Source of the DNA: an uncultured Lachnospiraceae bacterium
Lineage (GTDB): Bacteria > Bacillota > Clostridia > Lachnospirales > Lachnospiraceae
Length of the DNA stretch: 46,419 nt
Assembly: GCA_934339135.1 (NCBI GenBank)
Contig: CAKRHP010000021.1
Coordinates: forward strand, 1-46,419
Direction of reading: 5' to 3'
The translations under genes were made by a program, and so were the position numbers. Shown piece by piece: positions 7,142-16,453 of the stretch; within the stretch, counting starts at the first letter, position 1; the number at the start of each line of letters is the position of its first letter. A model generated the notes under the pieces. The model searched no databases. It was not told where the DNA came from and saw only the letters and a list, made by a program, of their open reading frames with translations.

Positions 7142-10081
7142 TCATTCCTCTTCCTGCCTGTTCAAATTTAAAGTTTTATTTAACCGTCCGTTCTGTAATA
7201 ACACCAGCAAAGATATAACAATAACTGATATAACAGCTCCTGCCAAAATGACAACGACACATTCCTTGTTTATCATTTCATACTTTGGAATAATTTCTAC
7301 CCATGGCTTCTGCATAAAAAGAGCATCTGTCGTATCCATTTTGTTGGCAGTTTTTATCAGATCAGAAGCATATTTCTCCAAAACGGTATATATTACGACC
7401 GGAAATAAACTAAAAACGGCACCAACTATTCCCAGTCGGGCATATCTTTTTATATAAATATTTAGAATTTGATTTTTCGTCAGGCCCAGATTATATAATA
7501 TGATCTGCTCTTTTTCCATTCCACACATACGCATAGCGATGGAATTACTGATACATAACATCCCAATCAATAATAAGACAGCAAATACGAAATAAAAAAT
7601 TGCCATGATCTGCTGTATCGTCCGTTCCCTTTCACGAAGCACACTATATACATCAACAAAATCCATATATTTTGCATCTTTTAGAACCCGCATCCATGTG
7701 GAATCAAATGTTTCTGATCCTTTTTTGTCCTTCAATGTTACTCCCACACTGGTATAATTACGGTTTGATAACCCCCAATTCTTAAATGCATTTTTCCCGG
7801 TCAGTAAATTCACCTGATACCCCGTTTCACCGCGGTCAAAATAAAATGAGTACTCTTCTGCATCAACACAAATAACGGCTCCAATACGTGTATGACATGA
7901 TTTCAATGAATCATAACGGTAATATGTTCTTGTTACTCCGCCAAGCGTAACAGAATATGATTTTTCTTTCACTTTGTAGCTTTTCGGTACTTGCCCGGAT
8001 AAAATCTCCTGACTCTCATCCAACCCCTTCGGCCTGACCACATCATATAAAGGCAGTTCCTCTCCCGGAACAAAATATGACGCAAGACTTTCATCGGTTA
8101 CAACCACCAAAACCTCTTCTCCTGTTTTTAATTTATCCGGATGGAGCTCTCCTTTGATCACAGCATCTTCAAAGCTGCTCAGATCCTCATCCCGGACGCC
8201 AATCGTCGGTATATGAAAAGCCTCCTGTTTCTTTGTGTCAATTCCCATAGACTGAAAATATTTTAGATTCGCCTTTGCATCAAGCTTACAGTTCACATCA
8301 TTATCGATCGGATCGAAATATTCACTTTGAGGCTTTAATACATTGGAAATCATATCTTCTGAACGATACAGCAGCAAGGTAGAGTTATTTTCCACAACTC
8401 CCTTTACCTCTTCGACGGACCTTTCTTCTTTTAAATCATCAAATGCTTCCTCGGTCACCCCGCTGTTATGCATATATTGCATGGTACCATTAAGAACTGT
8501 ACTATTCTGCTTCATATAATAATCCATACCATTTATGCGGGCACTCTCGATTCTTTCCGTCATCTGCCTGGTATCATCCTGCGATTTCGCTCTAAAAAAT
8601 AAAAAACCAAAGATGGAAACGGACATCAAAACACAAACCATAACATACGGTATACAATTTTCCAAAAAAGAACCTTTCCCCACATAACGATTGATCAGAT
8701 AACTTATATTCCGGGACTGTTTCCGGCGTCTTTTCTTATGAATGGACGAATGCTCCAGTTTAATCGGCGTCATAGACAGCAGATCAACGGAAACTCCGAT
8801 AATACCGACAACTGTCACCAAAGACGCAATGACTGCCGACCAAAACCATGGATTTTTTGTTGCCATTTTAATATAAAATCCGAAATATTGATCCATCATC
8901 AATGCAGACGGCAAACTAATACCAAATATTTTCTGTATGCCCATAAGAGCTAACTGATAACTGAGAGAACCAAGCCCCCAGCCAGCAAATATACTGACAA
9001 TAAGTAATATCAAAAATTCAAACACCAGATATCCTAAAATACGCAGCCCCGTCATTCCCATTCCTAAAAGAATTCCATATACTTCCCTCCGCTCTTCCAC
9101 AGAAAGTCTTATGACGTCATAAATTCCAACCGATGAAATAAGCAAAATTAATACCATAAAAATCGGAATAAAATACTTCGTATATACATCTGTTTCTACA
9201 TCGCCCTGCTCCACACTTTTTGTGAGCACATCGGAATTCGAACCATTCTCCATCTGCTTTCCAACAATACAAACAGCCGTCCATTCTCTTCCAAATACAT
9301 GATCAACGTCAATATGTAATTTTTCCGTCAGAGAAGAATCAACCGTTCCATTTTCCATACCCAAATAGGAATTAAAAACATCATCCGGATTTTCTTTTGA
9401 TGAAATATTCGCTAATATATGCTTTTTCGACTTGGTAAATATTTTTCTTGCTTCCTCCATACTGATATAGGCAAGAGGAAAACCAATTTCATTCACCTGA
9501 TCCACCGAAAACATCTTTTCAGGATATTTTCTGCTCGTATATATGGCTCCTTCATCCTGTTTTTGTACTTCTATAATTCCAACTAATTTAAATTTCCTGT
9601 AACATATCGTTTCATTTTCATCAAGGTATGATAATGAAATTTGCTGCCCCAGCTTTTCGGAATATCCGCCACTTTTTAATGTAAGTCTGTCAACACATAT
9701 TTCCCCCTCCGACTTGGGATATCTGCCACTCACCGGATTAATATAGAGCATGTCTTCTGTCTTTTGATCCTTCAATGCTCCCAAATTGATCTCATTTCCG
9801 CTCTGCGTCAGGGAAACCGTTCCAAAATCATATACATATCCCAATTTTGAAAAACGTGTATCATTTTTAATTTCTTTTTCCAGTTCTTTTGTTGAATCAC
9901 AAAATGCAATGTCATAATTCCCATAATCCTGCAATATCGTATCTGCTTCCCGCATCTTTTGTGTACGCACCATTAACATCGAAACCACGAGAGCTGCAAT
10001 TCCAAATACCAATGTGAAAAACAACAGCAAATAAGAACGCTTCATTCTTTTTATACTTATTTTCAGCATACGAGTCAGCAT
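7142..10081 (-). CDS. FtsX-like ABC transporter permease
   Basis: A 979-residue membrane protein with a hydrophobic segment at about 15-37, a large extracytoplasmic domain, an FtsX core of three helices (from about residue 300, containing IFMVLILLISSVGIYDVIRLS and VYGILLGMGMTGLRILGY), then a second anchor near 475, a second large external domain and a C-terminal FtsX core (about 830-970). Two FtsX cores in one chain means a single polypeptide can supply the dimer-like permease. GGGAGG stands 7 nt before the ATG. It is the first gene of a two-gene operon with the ATPase. No sensor kinase or response regulator is in the window, but the promoter carries phased repeats suggesting one elsewhere. 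Confidence 0.9.
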   Translation of the reverse strand: MLTRMLKISIKRMKRSYLLLFFTLVFGIAALVVSMLMVRTQKMREADTILQDYGNYDIAFCDSTKELEKEIKNDTRFSKLGYVYDFGTVSLTQSGNEINLGALKDQKTEDMLYINPVSGRYPKSEGEICVDRLTLKSGGYSEKLGQQISLSYLDENETICYRKFKLVGIIEVQKQDEGAIYTSRKYPEKMFSVDQVNEIGFPLAYISMEEARKIFTKSKKHILANISSKENPDDVFNSYLGMENGTVDSSLTEKLHIDVDHVFGREWTAVCIVGKQMENGSNSDVLTKSVEQGDVETDVYTKYFIPIFMVLILLISSVGIYDVIRLSVEERREVYGILLGMGMTGLRILGYLVFEFLILLIVSIFAGWGLGSLSYQLALMGIQKIFGISLPSALMMDQYFGFYIKMATKNPWFWSAVIASLVTVVGIIGVSVDLLSMTPIKLEHSSIHKKRRRKQSRNISYLINRYVGKGSFLENCIPYVMVCVLMSVSIFGFLFFRAKSQDDTRQMTERIESARINGMDYYMKQNSTVLNGTMQYMHNSGVTEEAFDDLKEERSVEEVKGVVENNSTLLLYRSEDMISNVLKPQSEYFDPIDNDVNCKLDAKANLKYFQSMGIDTKKQEAFHIPTIGVRDEDLSSFEDAVIKGELHPDKLKTGEEVLVVVTDESLASYFVPGEELPLYDVVRPKGLDESQEILSGQVPKSYKVKEKSYSVTLGGVTRTYYRYDSLKSCHTRIGAVICVDAEEYSFYFDRGETGYQVNLLTGKNAFKNWGLSNRNYTSVGVTLKDKKGSETFDSTWMRVLKDAKYMDFVDVYSVLRERERTIQQIMAIFYFVFAVLLLIGMLCISNSIAMRMCGMEKEQIILYNLGLTKNQILNIYIKRYARLGIVGAVFSLFPVVIYTVLEKYASDLIKTANKMDTTDALFMQKPWVEIIPKYEMINKECVVVILAGAVISVIVISLLVLLQNGRLNKTLNLNRQEEE

Positions 10082-10103
10082 ATCAGAACCTCCCTTCTTC
10101 CAT

Positions 10104-10135
10104 AAAAAGCCCCAGTGACAAAGCTGCCACTGGGG
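10104..10135 (-). terminator. Terminator after M23-like gene
   Basis: CCCCAGTG and CACTGGGG, 10-nt loop, then CTTTTT on the minus strand. It starts 2 nt after the -10 of the ABC promoter, so read-through from the M23 gene would form the whole hairpin while transcripts starting at the ABC promoter should lack several bases of the 5' arm. Confidence 0.75.
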
Positions 10136-10137
10136 TT

Positions 10138-10191
10138 ATAGTACCAGATAATTCTTAAAATATATGAATAAAATTCTTAAGACTTCTTTAA
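10138..10191 (-). promoter_or_regulatory. Response-regulator-type operator and promoter of ABC operon
   Basis: On the minus strand TTAAAGAA begins at 10191, TTAAGAA at 10180 and again TTAAGAA at 10158: starts are 11 and 22 nt apart, the helical phasing used by OmpR/PhoB-family regulators. A -10 like TACTAT follows at 10138-10143, with no good -35, as expected for an activated promoter. Confidence 0.5.
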
Positions 10192-10236
10192 GATATTTAT
10201 TTGGGCATATATCAGATCTCACTATCTTTATAGTTA

Positions 10237-11046
10237 TTAATTCAATAGCAGCAGCGGATCCACCGCTTTTCCATTTTCTTTCACCTGAAAGAACAGATTA
10301 CTTCCCTCTTCGCTGAAATATTTCGTTGGTGCTGCAACCGTTCCCAGAAGCTGGCCTTCCTTGACTTCATCCCCTTTTTTCACCTTAAGATTTGTCAACT
10401 GGCCGTAGGTGACTTTGTAATTACTTCCGATATCTGTAGTAATCATTGTTCCGGTGATATCATCCTTGCTGATCTCCGTTACGGTTCCTGCCGCCGAAGC
10501 GATCACCTTAGTTCCTTCATCTGCAGAAATCTCGATCGCCGGATTGCTCTTATACTGCGCTAGGGTCTTGAAATAAATATTGTTGCTCTGGCTGAATTTC
10601 ATCAGGACATCCCCTTTAACCGGCCATGTCAATCCCTTTTCCTCATTGAAGCTTTTGTGGTTTGCCGATATCATGGTTGCCTTTGACGTATTTTTTGTGT
10701 CCTTTTTCTTTGCCTGATTTGCCTTGACCACAACATTTTTCTTTGCAGCCTTTTCCTTCTTTTTGGCGAGATCATCCGCATTCATCGTCGTGCTTGCCTG
10801 CTCGCTGTCCGTCTTGCCGATTCCCTGGGCATCTGCTTTCCAGTTTTTATCAATGGCTGACTCTCCGGCTATGGTTGCAGCAGGTTTTTCCGCCACCTTA
10901 TGTCCTGTGTTGTCTGTTTTCTGCGTCTGAAAATACGCTGTCCCCAGTACTGCAGCGCATGCCAGTACAGCACATGCTGACACGTAAAAGCTTCTTTTGG
11001 ATAACTGCGTGTTCTGATCCCTAAAATCATTGCGTTTATTCTTCAT
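10237..11046 (-). CDS. M23/LytM-fold membrane-anchored protein, catalytic residues lost (SpoIIQ-like)
   Basis: 269 residues: short basic N-terminus, one membrane helix (about 20-40), a Lys/Ala-rich linker (about 90-130), then a LytM domain from GLTWPVKGDVLMKFS. In active M23 peptidases the zinc ligands come from HPGIDI and HLHFEV. Here the equivalent strands read NPAIEISADEG and NLFFQVKENG, so the metal-binding His and Asp are replaced and the domain is probably a binding module. Architecture (one helix, linker, LytM) resembles SpoIIQ, the forespore-engulfment channel protein, some versions of which are also degenerate. Assignment as SpoIIQ rests on architecture only. GGAGGGACAGG precedes the ATG. 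Confidence 0.8.
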   Translation of the reverse strand: MKNKRNDFRDQNTQLSKRSFYVSACAVLACAAVLGTAYFQTQKTDNTGHKVAEKPAATIAGESAIDKNWKADAQGIGKTDSEQASTTMNADDLAKKKEKAAKKNVVVKANQAKKKDTKNTSKATMISANHKSFNEEKGLTWPVKGDVLMKFSQSNNIYFKTLAQYKSNPAIEISADEGTKVIASAAGTVTEISKDDITGTMITTDIGSNYKVTYGQLTNLKVKKGDEVKEGQLLGTVAAPTKYFSEEGSNLFFQVKENGKAVDPLLLLN

Positions 11047-11148
11047 CCTGTCCCTCCATTCTGAGACGCTGCCGCCTCTTTTCTTTTATGCCAATAGCCG
11101 TTTCAATGACATATTTTGTCACGGAAACCGCCTATTCAGAAAAGAAAG

Positions 11149-11181
11149 AAAAGCACCTCAAATCTATCGAGATGCTTTCCG
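11149..11181 (-). terminator. Terminator after RDD gene
   Basis: AAAGCATCTC pairs with GAGGTGCTTTT across a 9-nt loop on the minus strand, followed by a CTTTCTTTTCT tract, about 60 nt beyond the RDD stop codon. Confidence 0.65.
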
Positions 11182-11241
11182 ATATCTTCTGTCTTTATTT
11201 TTGACAGGCATTTTCGAATTTATTCAATGACTTTAAAAAAT

Positions 11242-11883
11242 CTAATCGACATTTGCATGATCCTCCGGCTCCTGCGGTGAACTCTGTACCGGAGCTGCAG
11301 CAGATGTCATCTCCTGCGGTGGAACCGAACTTCCACTCTGTGGGTTCATACCTCCCTGCGGCGGCACAGTATATCCCGGCTGCGGCACCATATTCCGATA
11401 ATTCATCTGTGTATGCACATACACCTTCTTTTCATGATAATAGATCACGCTGGTATCTGCCAGCAGATCGTGAATTCCCCGGTGTTCTTTCTGCGCCAGG
11501 ATCAGCAGATATCCCAGGTTCATGATCACTCCGGACAAAAATCTGCCGATGCTCTCCCGGTAAAGTACCTCAAAGAATGTCATTTTCCGGTCTTCCGTAC
11601 TGACGACCCGAAGCTGAAAAAGCTTTTTGCCAAGGGTTGCCCCTGTATAATACGTCAGCAATGTAAAATACAGTACCGTCAACAGATAGCAGACGATATC
11701 TACCATGGAATACTGAAAAATGAAATCCCGCACCAATACGTTATCCGGGCTATTTAATGATAATATCCACATCGGGATCCGAATCACCAGCAATGCGGCA
11801 TTGACGATGATCATATCTACCAGGAATGCCGTCAGACGTACGAAAAATCCGGCATATACCTGATCCTTCGTATTAGTCTGCAT
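11242..11883 (-). CDS. RDD family membrane protein
   Basis: 213 residues with the RDD core: GFFVRLTAFLVDMIIVN (the R...D pair in helix 1), a second hydrophobic helix VDIVCYLLTVLYFTLLTYY, the 'GATLGKKLFQLRVVS' loop and a third helix ending before 'HRGIHDLLADTSVIY'. The C-terminal 50 residues are Pro/Gln/Gly-rich (PQPGYTVPPQGG...) and probably disordered. The ATG lies inside the end of sppA (11-nt overlap), which points to translational coupling. RDD proteins are of uncertain function, some linked to ion transport; pairing with SppA suggests a membrane-quality role, which is inference. Confidence 0.92.
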   Translation of the reverse strand: MQTNTKDQVYAGFFVRLTAFLVDMIIVNAALLVIRIPMWILSLNSPDNVLVRDFIFQYSMVDIVCYLLTVLYFTLLTYYTGATLGKKLFQLRVVSTEDRKMTFFEVLYRESIGRFLSGVIMNLGYLLILAQKEHRGIHDLLADTSVIYYHEKKVYVHTQMNYRNMVPQPGYTVPPQGGMNPQSGSSVPPQEMTSAAAPVQSSPQEPEDHANVD

Positions 11884-12910
11884 AATACATCAGCACTCCT
11901 TTTCCTTTATTTTCAATAATATCTACTGCCAGCTCACTGTCAGATTTTGGCATGATCTTCTGCACAGATCCCATCAGATTAGACAGGAAATCAGAACCGG
12001 AGCTTTTTGCCGTATCATATACGACATCATCTGACAGCTTATTTTCTTTCTGGATCAATGCCTTCAGCTCATCCTCGGTACCGATCTCATCCACCAGATT
12101 CTTCTCCTTTGCCTGCTTTGCAGAATAGATCCTACCGTCTGCAATCTTCTTGACCGTAGCAATGTCGATGCCTCTGCCCTCGCTGACAATCCCGGCAAAC
12201 TGGTCATATGCCTCATCCACCAGACTCTGCAGAATGTCATACTGCTCATCGGTCAGATCAAGACCGCCGGAGCCCATAGATTTATTTTTACCACTGGTAA
12301 TATCAATCTCCTTGATCCCAAGCTTGTCATAAAGCTTTTTGTAATTGGTTAGAGATACGATAACACCGATGGAACCGGTCCATGTATTACGATTTGTATA
12401 AATCTTATCTGCTGCCATAGAAATATAATATGCCCCGGAGCATGCCTGTGAACCAAAGTATGCGTATACCGGACGTTTTGTCTTCTCCTTATACTCCATC
12501 AGCTTCAGATACAGCTCATCACTCTCATACACGGTTCCTCCCGGACTGTTGACATACAGAAGGATCGCCTTATTATTTTGGGACTTTTCCAGCTCATCAA
12601 CATATTTCATGTAAAGATCATGATTGTACTGACCATCATCGGAGCCTGTTAGACTGATGCTATTGGATGAGTTTGCCTGAATCGTCCCCACAATATTCAG
12701 CACTCCTACGAAATCCTCCTCCGGTAATGTAATCTTCTCCTCGGAAGATCCCCAGATGCTGCTTAACATTTCTGATGTACTTGTTTTTGACTTTGTGTCT
12801 GCTTTTTCTGTAAGTTTTGATTGTACGACATTTGAAAAAACGCCCGTTGCACATACAGCGATAAATACTACGCCTGCCACAACAATTCCAATCCATTGTT
12901 TCTTTTTCAT
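11873..12910 (-). CDS. sppA: Signal peptide peptidase SppA
   Basis: A 345-residue, Gram-positive-length SppA with one N-terminal membrane helix (about 6-27). The catalytic dyad is visible: serine in SQACSGAYYIS (S158) and lysine in SGKNKSMGS (K210), with the oxyanion segment YVNSPGGTVYESDELY before them. These enzymes degrade cleaved signal peptides in the membrane and in Bacillus also protect from lantibiotics. It lies 12 nt after the PRTase-like gene and overlaps the RDD gene, forming a three-gene run on the minus strand. Confidence 0.95.
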   Translation of the reverse strand: MKKKQWIGIVVAGVVFIAVCATGVFSNVVQSKLTEKADTKSKTSTSEMLSSIWGSSEEKITLPEEDFVGVLNIVGTIQANSSNSISLTGSDDGQYNHDLYMKYVDELEKSQNNKAILLYVNSPGGTVYESDELYLKLMEYKEKTKRPVYAYFGSQACSGAYYISMAADKIYTNRNTWTGSIGVIVSLTNYKKLYDKLGIKEIDITSGKNKSMGSGGLDLTDEQYDILQSLVDEAYDQFAGIVSEGRGIDIATVKKIADGRIYSAKQAKEKNLVDEIGTEDELKALIQKENKLSDDVVYDTAKSSGSDFLSNLMGSVQKIMPKSDSELAVDIIENKGKGVLMYYAD

Positions 12911-12922
12911 GTTGCCTCCCTG

Positions 12923-13567
12923 TTAAATCTTAGAATATCCAAAGCTGTTTACAATGGCATCCAGCTTCTGTTTTCCATCACAGAACGGACATGCACCCGG
13001 TCTGTATGTCGCATAATCCGGAATGTCACTGGTGGTAAAGATGGAGTCTACATCAACGCCGCCTACATTATCCACGGCAGAGAAAAGTGCGGACACCCCC
13101 TCTACAATACCTCCGTAGTAACTAATGCCATCGATGCTCTGCTGGATGGTCTTGCCTGTCGTTGCACTGGCAATGAGTACCACAACATGCTTATGCAGTA
13201 CCATTGGCTCCACATTCTCACGGAAGATGATCTGTCCACTGGAATTGATCTCCGGTGTAATGACATTCACACACTCATGGGAGTTCAGAGACATAATGCC
13301 GGCTGCTGTAAGCTCTTCTGCCAGATAAGCACCGATCACTTCGCATCCGTCCATACATACGATTGCATCTACTGCTGTAGTATGACGATACTTTTTCACC
13401 ATTTCCTTCGCTACAAGCTGCGCCTCTGTATGGCGATACTTGATCGGTGTCATATCCAGATAGTAATTGATATGGGAATGATTTGTTGCGAAATGTCCCG
13501 GAATCGCCTTTAATTCGATCTTGCGATTGCACTTAGCCGGAATTTTAATAATGTTGTCCATACTCAT
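12923..13567 (-). CDS. Phosphoribosyltransferase-like protein (orotate PRTase relative)
   Basis: 214 residues with a type I PRTase layout: a CMDGCEVIGAYLAEEL nucleotide-loop region, then a hydrophobic strand and the TTGKT phosphate-binding loop at about residues 136-140. Usual orotate or purine PRTases have two acidic residues in this motif (DDxxTTG); here it is IASATTGKT, so PRPP catalysis may be altered. A C-terminal ACPFCDGKQKL could bind a metal. Start ATG at 13567 is set by GGAGGGG 8 nt upstream. It is followed by sppA after 12 nt. Such proteins are often annotated orotate phosphoribosyltransferase in Clostridia, but no other pyrimidine gene is nearby. Confidence 0.7.
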   Translation of the reverse strand: MSMDNIIKIPAKCNRKIELKAIPGHFATNHSHINYYLDMTPIKYRHTEAQLVAKEMVKKYRHTTAVDAIVCMDGCEVIGAYLAEELTAAGIMSLNSHECVNVITPEINSSGQIIFRENVEPMVLHKHVVVLIASATTGKTIQQSIDGISYYGGIVEGVSALFSAVDNVGGVDVDSIFTTSDIPDYATYRPGACPFCDGKQKLDAIVNSFGYSKI

Positions 13568-13680
13568 AATAACCCCTCCATTCTCCCTTCTGTTCTGTGA
13601 TCCAGAGCATCCGGGAACTAATTGACGCATCCATACCGACGAAATGTATCATCTGTTGTCCGCATCGTTTTCTGTTTACA

Positions 13681-13709
13681 ACTGCCCTATGCAGAATGCA
13701 TAGGGCAGT
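13681..13709. terminator. Perfect 13-bp inverted repeat after glgP
   Basis: ACTGCCCTATGCA and its exact complement flank GAA, 35 nt past the glgP stop. The stem is strong but the following bases are TGTAAAC on the minus strand rather than a T run, so it may end transcription weakly or protect the mRNA 3' end. Confidence 0.5.
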
Positions 13710-13744
13710 GAATATGTTGCTCCGTCTCCGAAGCAGTTATTTTA

Positions 13745-16210
13745 TTACTCGTCATCCTCCGGAACCTCTACGGTTACCTTCTCAAGATGCCAGATTTCTT
13801 TTGCGTACTCCTCGATGGTACGGTCAGATGTGAACTTACCACTCTTAGAAACATTGAGAAGTGCTGACTTTGCCCAGCCCTCTTCATCACGGTATGCAGC
13901 TTCAACTCTCTTCTGCGCATCTGCATAGGAACGGAAATCCTTCAGGATAAAGTACATATCCGGACGTCCACCGTTACCATCTAACAGGGAATTGTAAATG
14001 TCACGGAACTCGTCAAGGTTTCCGGAAGCATATGTGCCATCCACAAGCTGTGTCATCACCGCACGAATGTCAGAATCGATATTGTAAATATCTCTTGGGT
14101 TGTACTGACCATTCTGCTCATATGCGATAACCTCGTCAGAAGAAAGACCAAAGATAAATGCATTCTCCTCGCCAACCTCGTCAACGATCTCGACGTTTGC
14201 ACCGTCCATGGTTCCCAGTGTCAATGCACCGTTCAGCATAAACTTCATATTACCGGTACCGGATGCCTCCTTGCTGGCAGTTGAGATCTGCTCAGATACA
14301 TCGGCTGCTGCAAAGATGATCTCTGCATTGGATACGCGGTAGTTCTCGATAAATACAACCTTGATCTTGTCGTGGATATCCTTATCGTTGTTGATCACAT
14401 CACCAACGCTGTTGATCAGCTTGATAATGGATTTTGCTCTGTGATATCCGGCAGATGCCTTCGCACCAAAGATGAAGGTACGTGGATAGAAGTCCATCTC
14501 CGGATTCTTCTTTAACTCATTGTACAGATACATAATATGAAGAATATTCAAAAGCTGACGCTTGTATTCGTGAAGTCTCTTTACCTGTACATCGAAGATG
14601 GAACGAGGATTTACCTCTACACCATTGTGCTCCTTGATGTACTTCGCCAGACGAACCTTGTTCTGATACTTGATGTTCATGAACTCCTTGCGGCTCAGCT
14701 CATCGTCTGCATAAATACCCAGCTCATTGATATGTGCCAGGTTAGTGATCCAGTCGTCCCCGATCTTCTTAGTTACCCAGTCTGCAAGCAGTGGATTTCC
14801 ATGAAGAAGGAAACGTCTCTGGGTAATACCATTTGTCTTGTTGTTGAACTTCTCAGGCATCATCTGATAGAAGTCCTTAAGCTCCTGATTCTTCAGGATC
14901 TCTGTATGAAGCTTGGCAACACCGTTTACAGAAAAGCTTGCTGCGATTGCAAGATGTGCCATCTTAACCTGTCCGTCATAGATGATCGCCATCTTCTCAA
15001 CCTTGCTGTTGTCTCCCGGATAAGCAGCCTGGATCTGAAGAATAAAACGACGGTTGATCTCTTCTGTAATCTGATAGATACGAGGAAGCAGTCTTGAGAA
15101 CAGCTCCAGCGGCCATTTCTCCAGCGCCTCGGACATGATCGTATGGTTTGTATATGCACATGTCTTGTTGGTAATGCTCCATGCCTCATCCCACTCAAGA
15201 CCATAATCGTCAACCAGGATACGCATCAACTCAGATACGGTTACGGTTGGATGTGTATCATTTAACTGGAAGCAGACTTTCTCGTAAATCTTACGGATGT
15301 CATCATGCTTCTCCATGTATTTGGCAACAGCTCTCTGAACACTGGCAGATACGAAGAAATACTGCTGTTTCAGACGAAGCTCTTTACCTGCCATATGATT
15401 ATCGTTTGGATAAAGTACCTCACAGATGGTACGTGCAAGATTCTGCTGCTCTACTGCCTTCTGATAATCACCCTTATCAAAGGAATCCAGATTGAAAGTA
15501 TCAATCGCCTCTGCATCCCAGATACGCAGTGTGTTTACCACGTTATTGTTGTAACCCACAACCGGGAGATCATACGGAACAGCAAGTACAGACTGATAAT
15601 TCTCCTGTACAAACTTGTCTCTGCCAAACTCGTCCTTACGCATTGCTACGTAACCACCGAACTTAACCTCTACAGCGTACTCCGGACGCTTGATCTCAAA
15701 TGGGTTGCCGTTCTTTAACCAGTCATCCGGCTTCTCGATCTGATAACCATTCTCGATGACCTGCTTGAACATACCATATTTATAACGGATACCACATCCA
15801 TATGCAGGATATCCCAATGTAGACAATGAATCCAGGAAACATGCAGCCAGACGACCAAGACCACCGTTACCAAGTGCTGCATCCGGCTCCTGATCCTCAA
15901 TCACGTCCAGATTCATTCCCAGCTCTTCTACAGCTTCCTTGATTGCCTTATTGCCCTTTAAATTGATGATGATGTTTCCTAAGGCACGTCCTGTCAAAAA
16001 CTCCATTGACAAATAATATACTGTCTTTACATCCTGCTCCTCATATGTCTTATGAGTTGCCATCCACTGATCAACCACAATATCCTTTACTGCGTAGGAA
16101 ACAGCCTGAAACTTCTCCTGATCACTGGCTTCTTTGATGGATTTACGGAACAAGACTTTTGCATAATTCTCAATGTCTTTTTTGAATTCTTCCTTGTTAA
16201 TTTCGTTCAT
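13745..16210 (-). CDS. glgP: Glycogen/starch phosphorylase
   Basis: 821 residues, normal length for GT35 phosphorylases, which release glucose-1-phosphate from alpha-1,4-glucans using pyridoxal phosphate. The PLP attachment block EASGTGNMKFMLNGAL is present with the Schiff-base lysine at about K656, as are EDQEPDAALGNGGLGRLAACFLDS near residue 90 and the VFIENYRVSNAE segment. The N-terminus lacks the eukaryotic phospho-regulatory extension. It is monocistronic, with a promoter 50-85 nt upstream and an inverted repeat behind. Divergent to it is the lipoprotein-GH31 pair, so starch or glycogen use is a local theme. Confidence 0.98.
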   Translation of the reverse strand: MNEINKEEFKKDIENYAKVLFRKSIKEASDQEKFQAVSYAVKDIVVDQWMATHKTYEEQDVKTVYYLSMEFLTGRALGNIIINLKGNKAIKEAVEELGMNLDVIEDQEPDAALGNGGLGRLAACFLDSLSTLGYPAYGCGIRYKYGMFKQVIENGYQIEKPDDWLKNGNPFEIKRPEYAVEVKFGGYVAMRKDEFGRDKFVQENYQSVLAVPYDLPVVGYNNNVVNTLRIWDAEAIDTFNLDSFDKGDYQKAVEQQNLARTICEVLYPNDNHMAGKELRLKQQYFFVSASVQRAVAKYMEKHDDIRKIYEKVCFQLNDTHPTVTVSELMRILVDDYGLEWDEAWSITNKTCAYTNHTIMSEALEKWPLELFSRLLPRIYQITEEINRRFILQIQAAYPGDNSKVEKMAIIYDGQVKMAHLAIAASFSVNGVAKLHTEILKNQELKDFYQMMPEKFNNKTNGITQRRFLLHGNPLLADWVTKKIGDDWITNLAHINELGIYADDELSRKEFMNIKYQNKVRLAKYIKEHNGVEVNPRSIFDVQVKRLHEYKRQLLNILHIMYLYNELKKNPEMDFYPRTFIFGAKASAGYHRAKSIIKLINSVGDVINNDKDIHDKIKVVFIENYRVSNAEIIFAAADVSEQISTASKEASGTGNMKFMLNGALTLGTMDGANVEIVDEVGEENAFIFGLSSDEVIAYEQNGQYNPRDIYNIDSDIRAVMTQLVDGTYASGNLDEFRDIYNSLLDGNGGRPDMYFILKDFRSYADAQKRVEAAYRDEEGWAKSALLNVSKSGKFTSDRTIEEYAKEIWHLEKVTVEVPEDDE

Positions 16211-16267
16211 TCGTAGTATCCTCCCTGAAATTATCGACTTCTAGATTCTATTCACAGTCACTCTACC

Positions 16268-16296
16268 ATCATATACTATAAAAGTCAAAAAATCAA
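16268..16296 (-). promoter_or_regulatory. Sigma-A promoter of glgP
   Basis: -35 TTGATT (16291-16296), 17-nt spacer, -10 TATGAT (16268-16273), leader about 50 nt. The remainder of the 243-bp gap to the divergent lipoprotein gene shows no other clear element. Confidence 0.7.
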
Positions 16297-16453
16297 CGAA
16301 TCCACCCTAATTTGTTGATAAAATTGGCGTTATTTTACTTGGATTTCCTATGTTTTTTGCATATGTCTGCGGGTTTTCGAATAAATTATATCAATATTTG
16401 CTTTATCATGCGTTTCGGTTCGAAATCCCAGCCGCAAACTGCCTGAGAAAGGA

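Noticed and set aside
11107..11121. Palindrome TGACATATTTTGTCA upstream of the M23-like gene as an operator
   Set aside because: Only 5-bp arms, no adjacent convincing promoter; too weak to claim.
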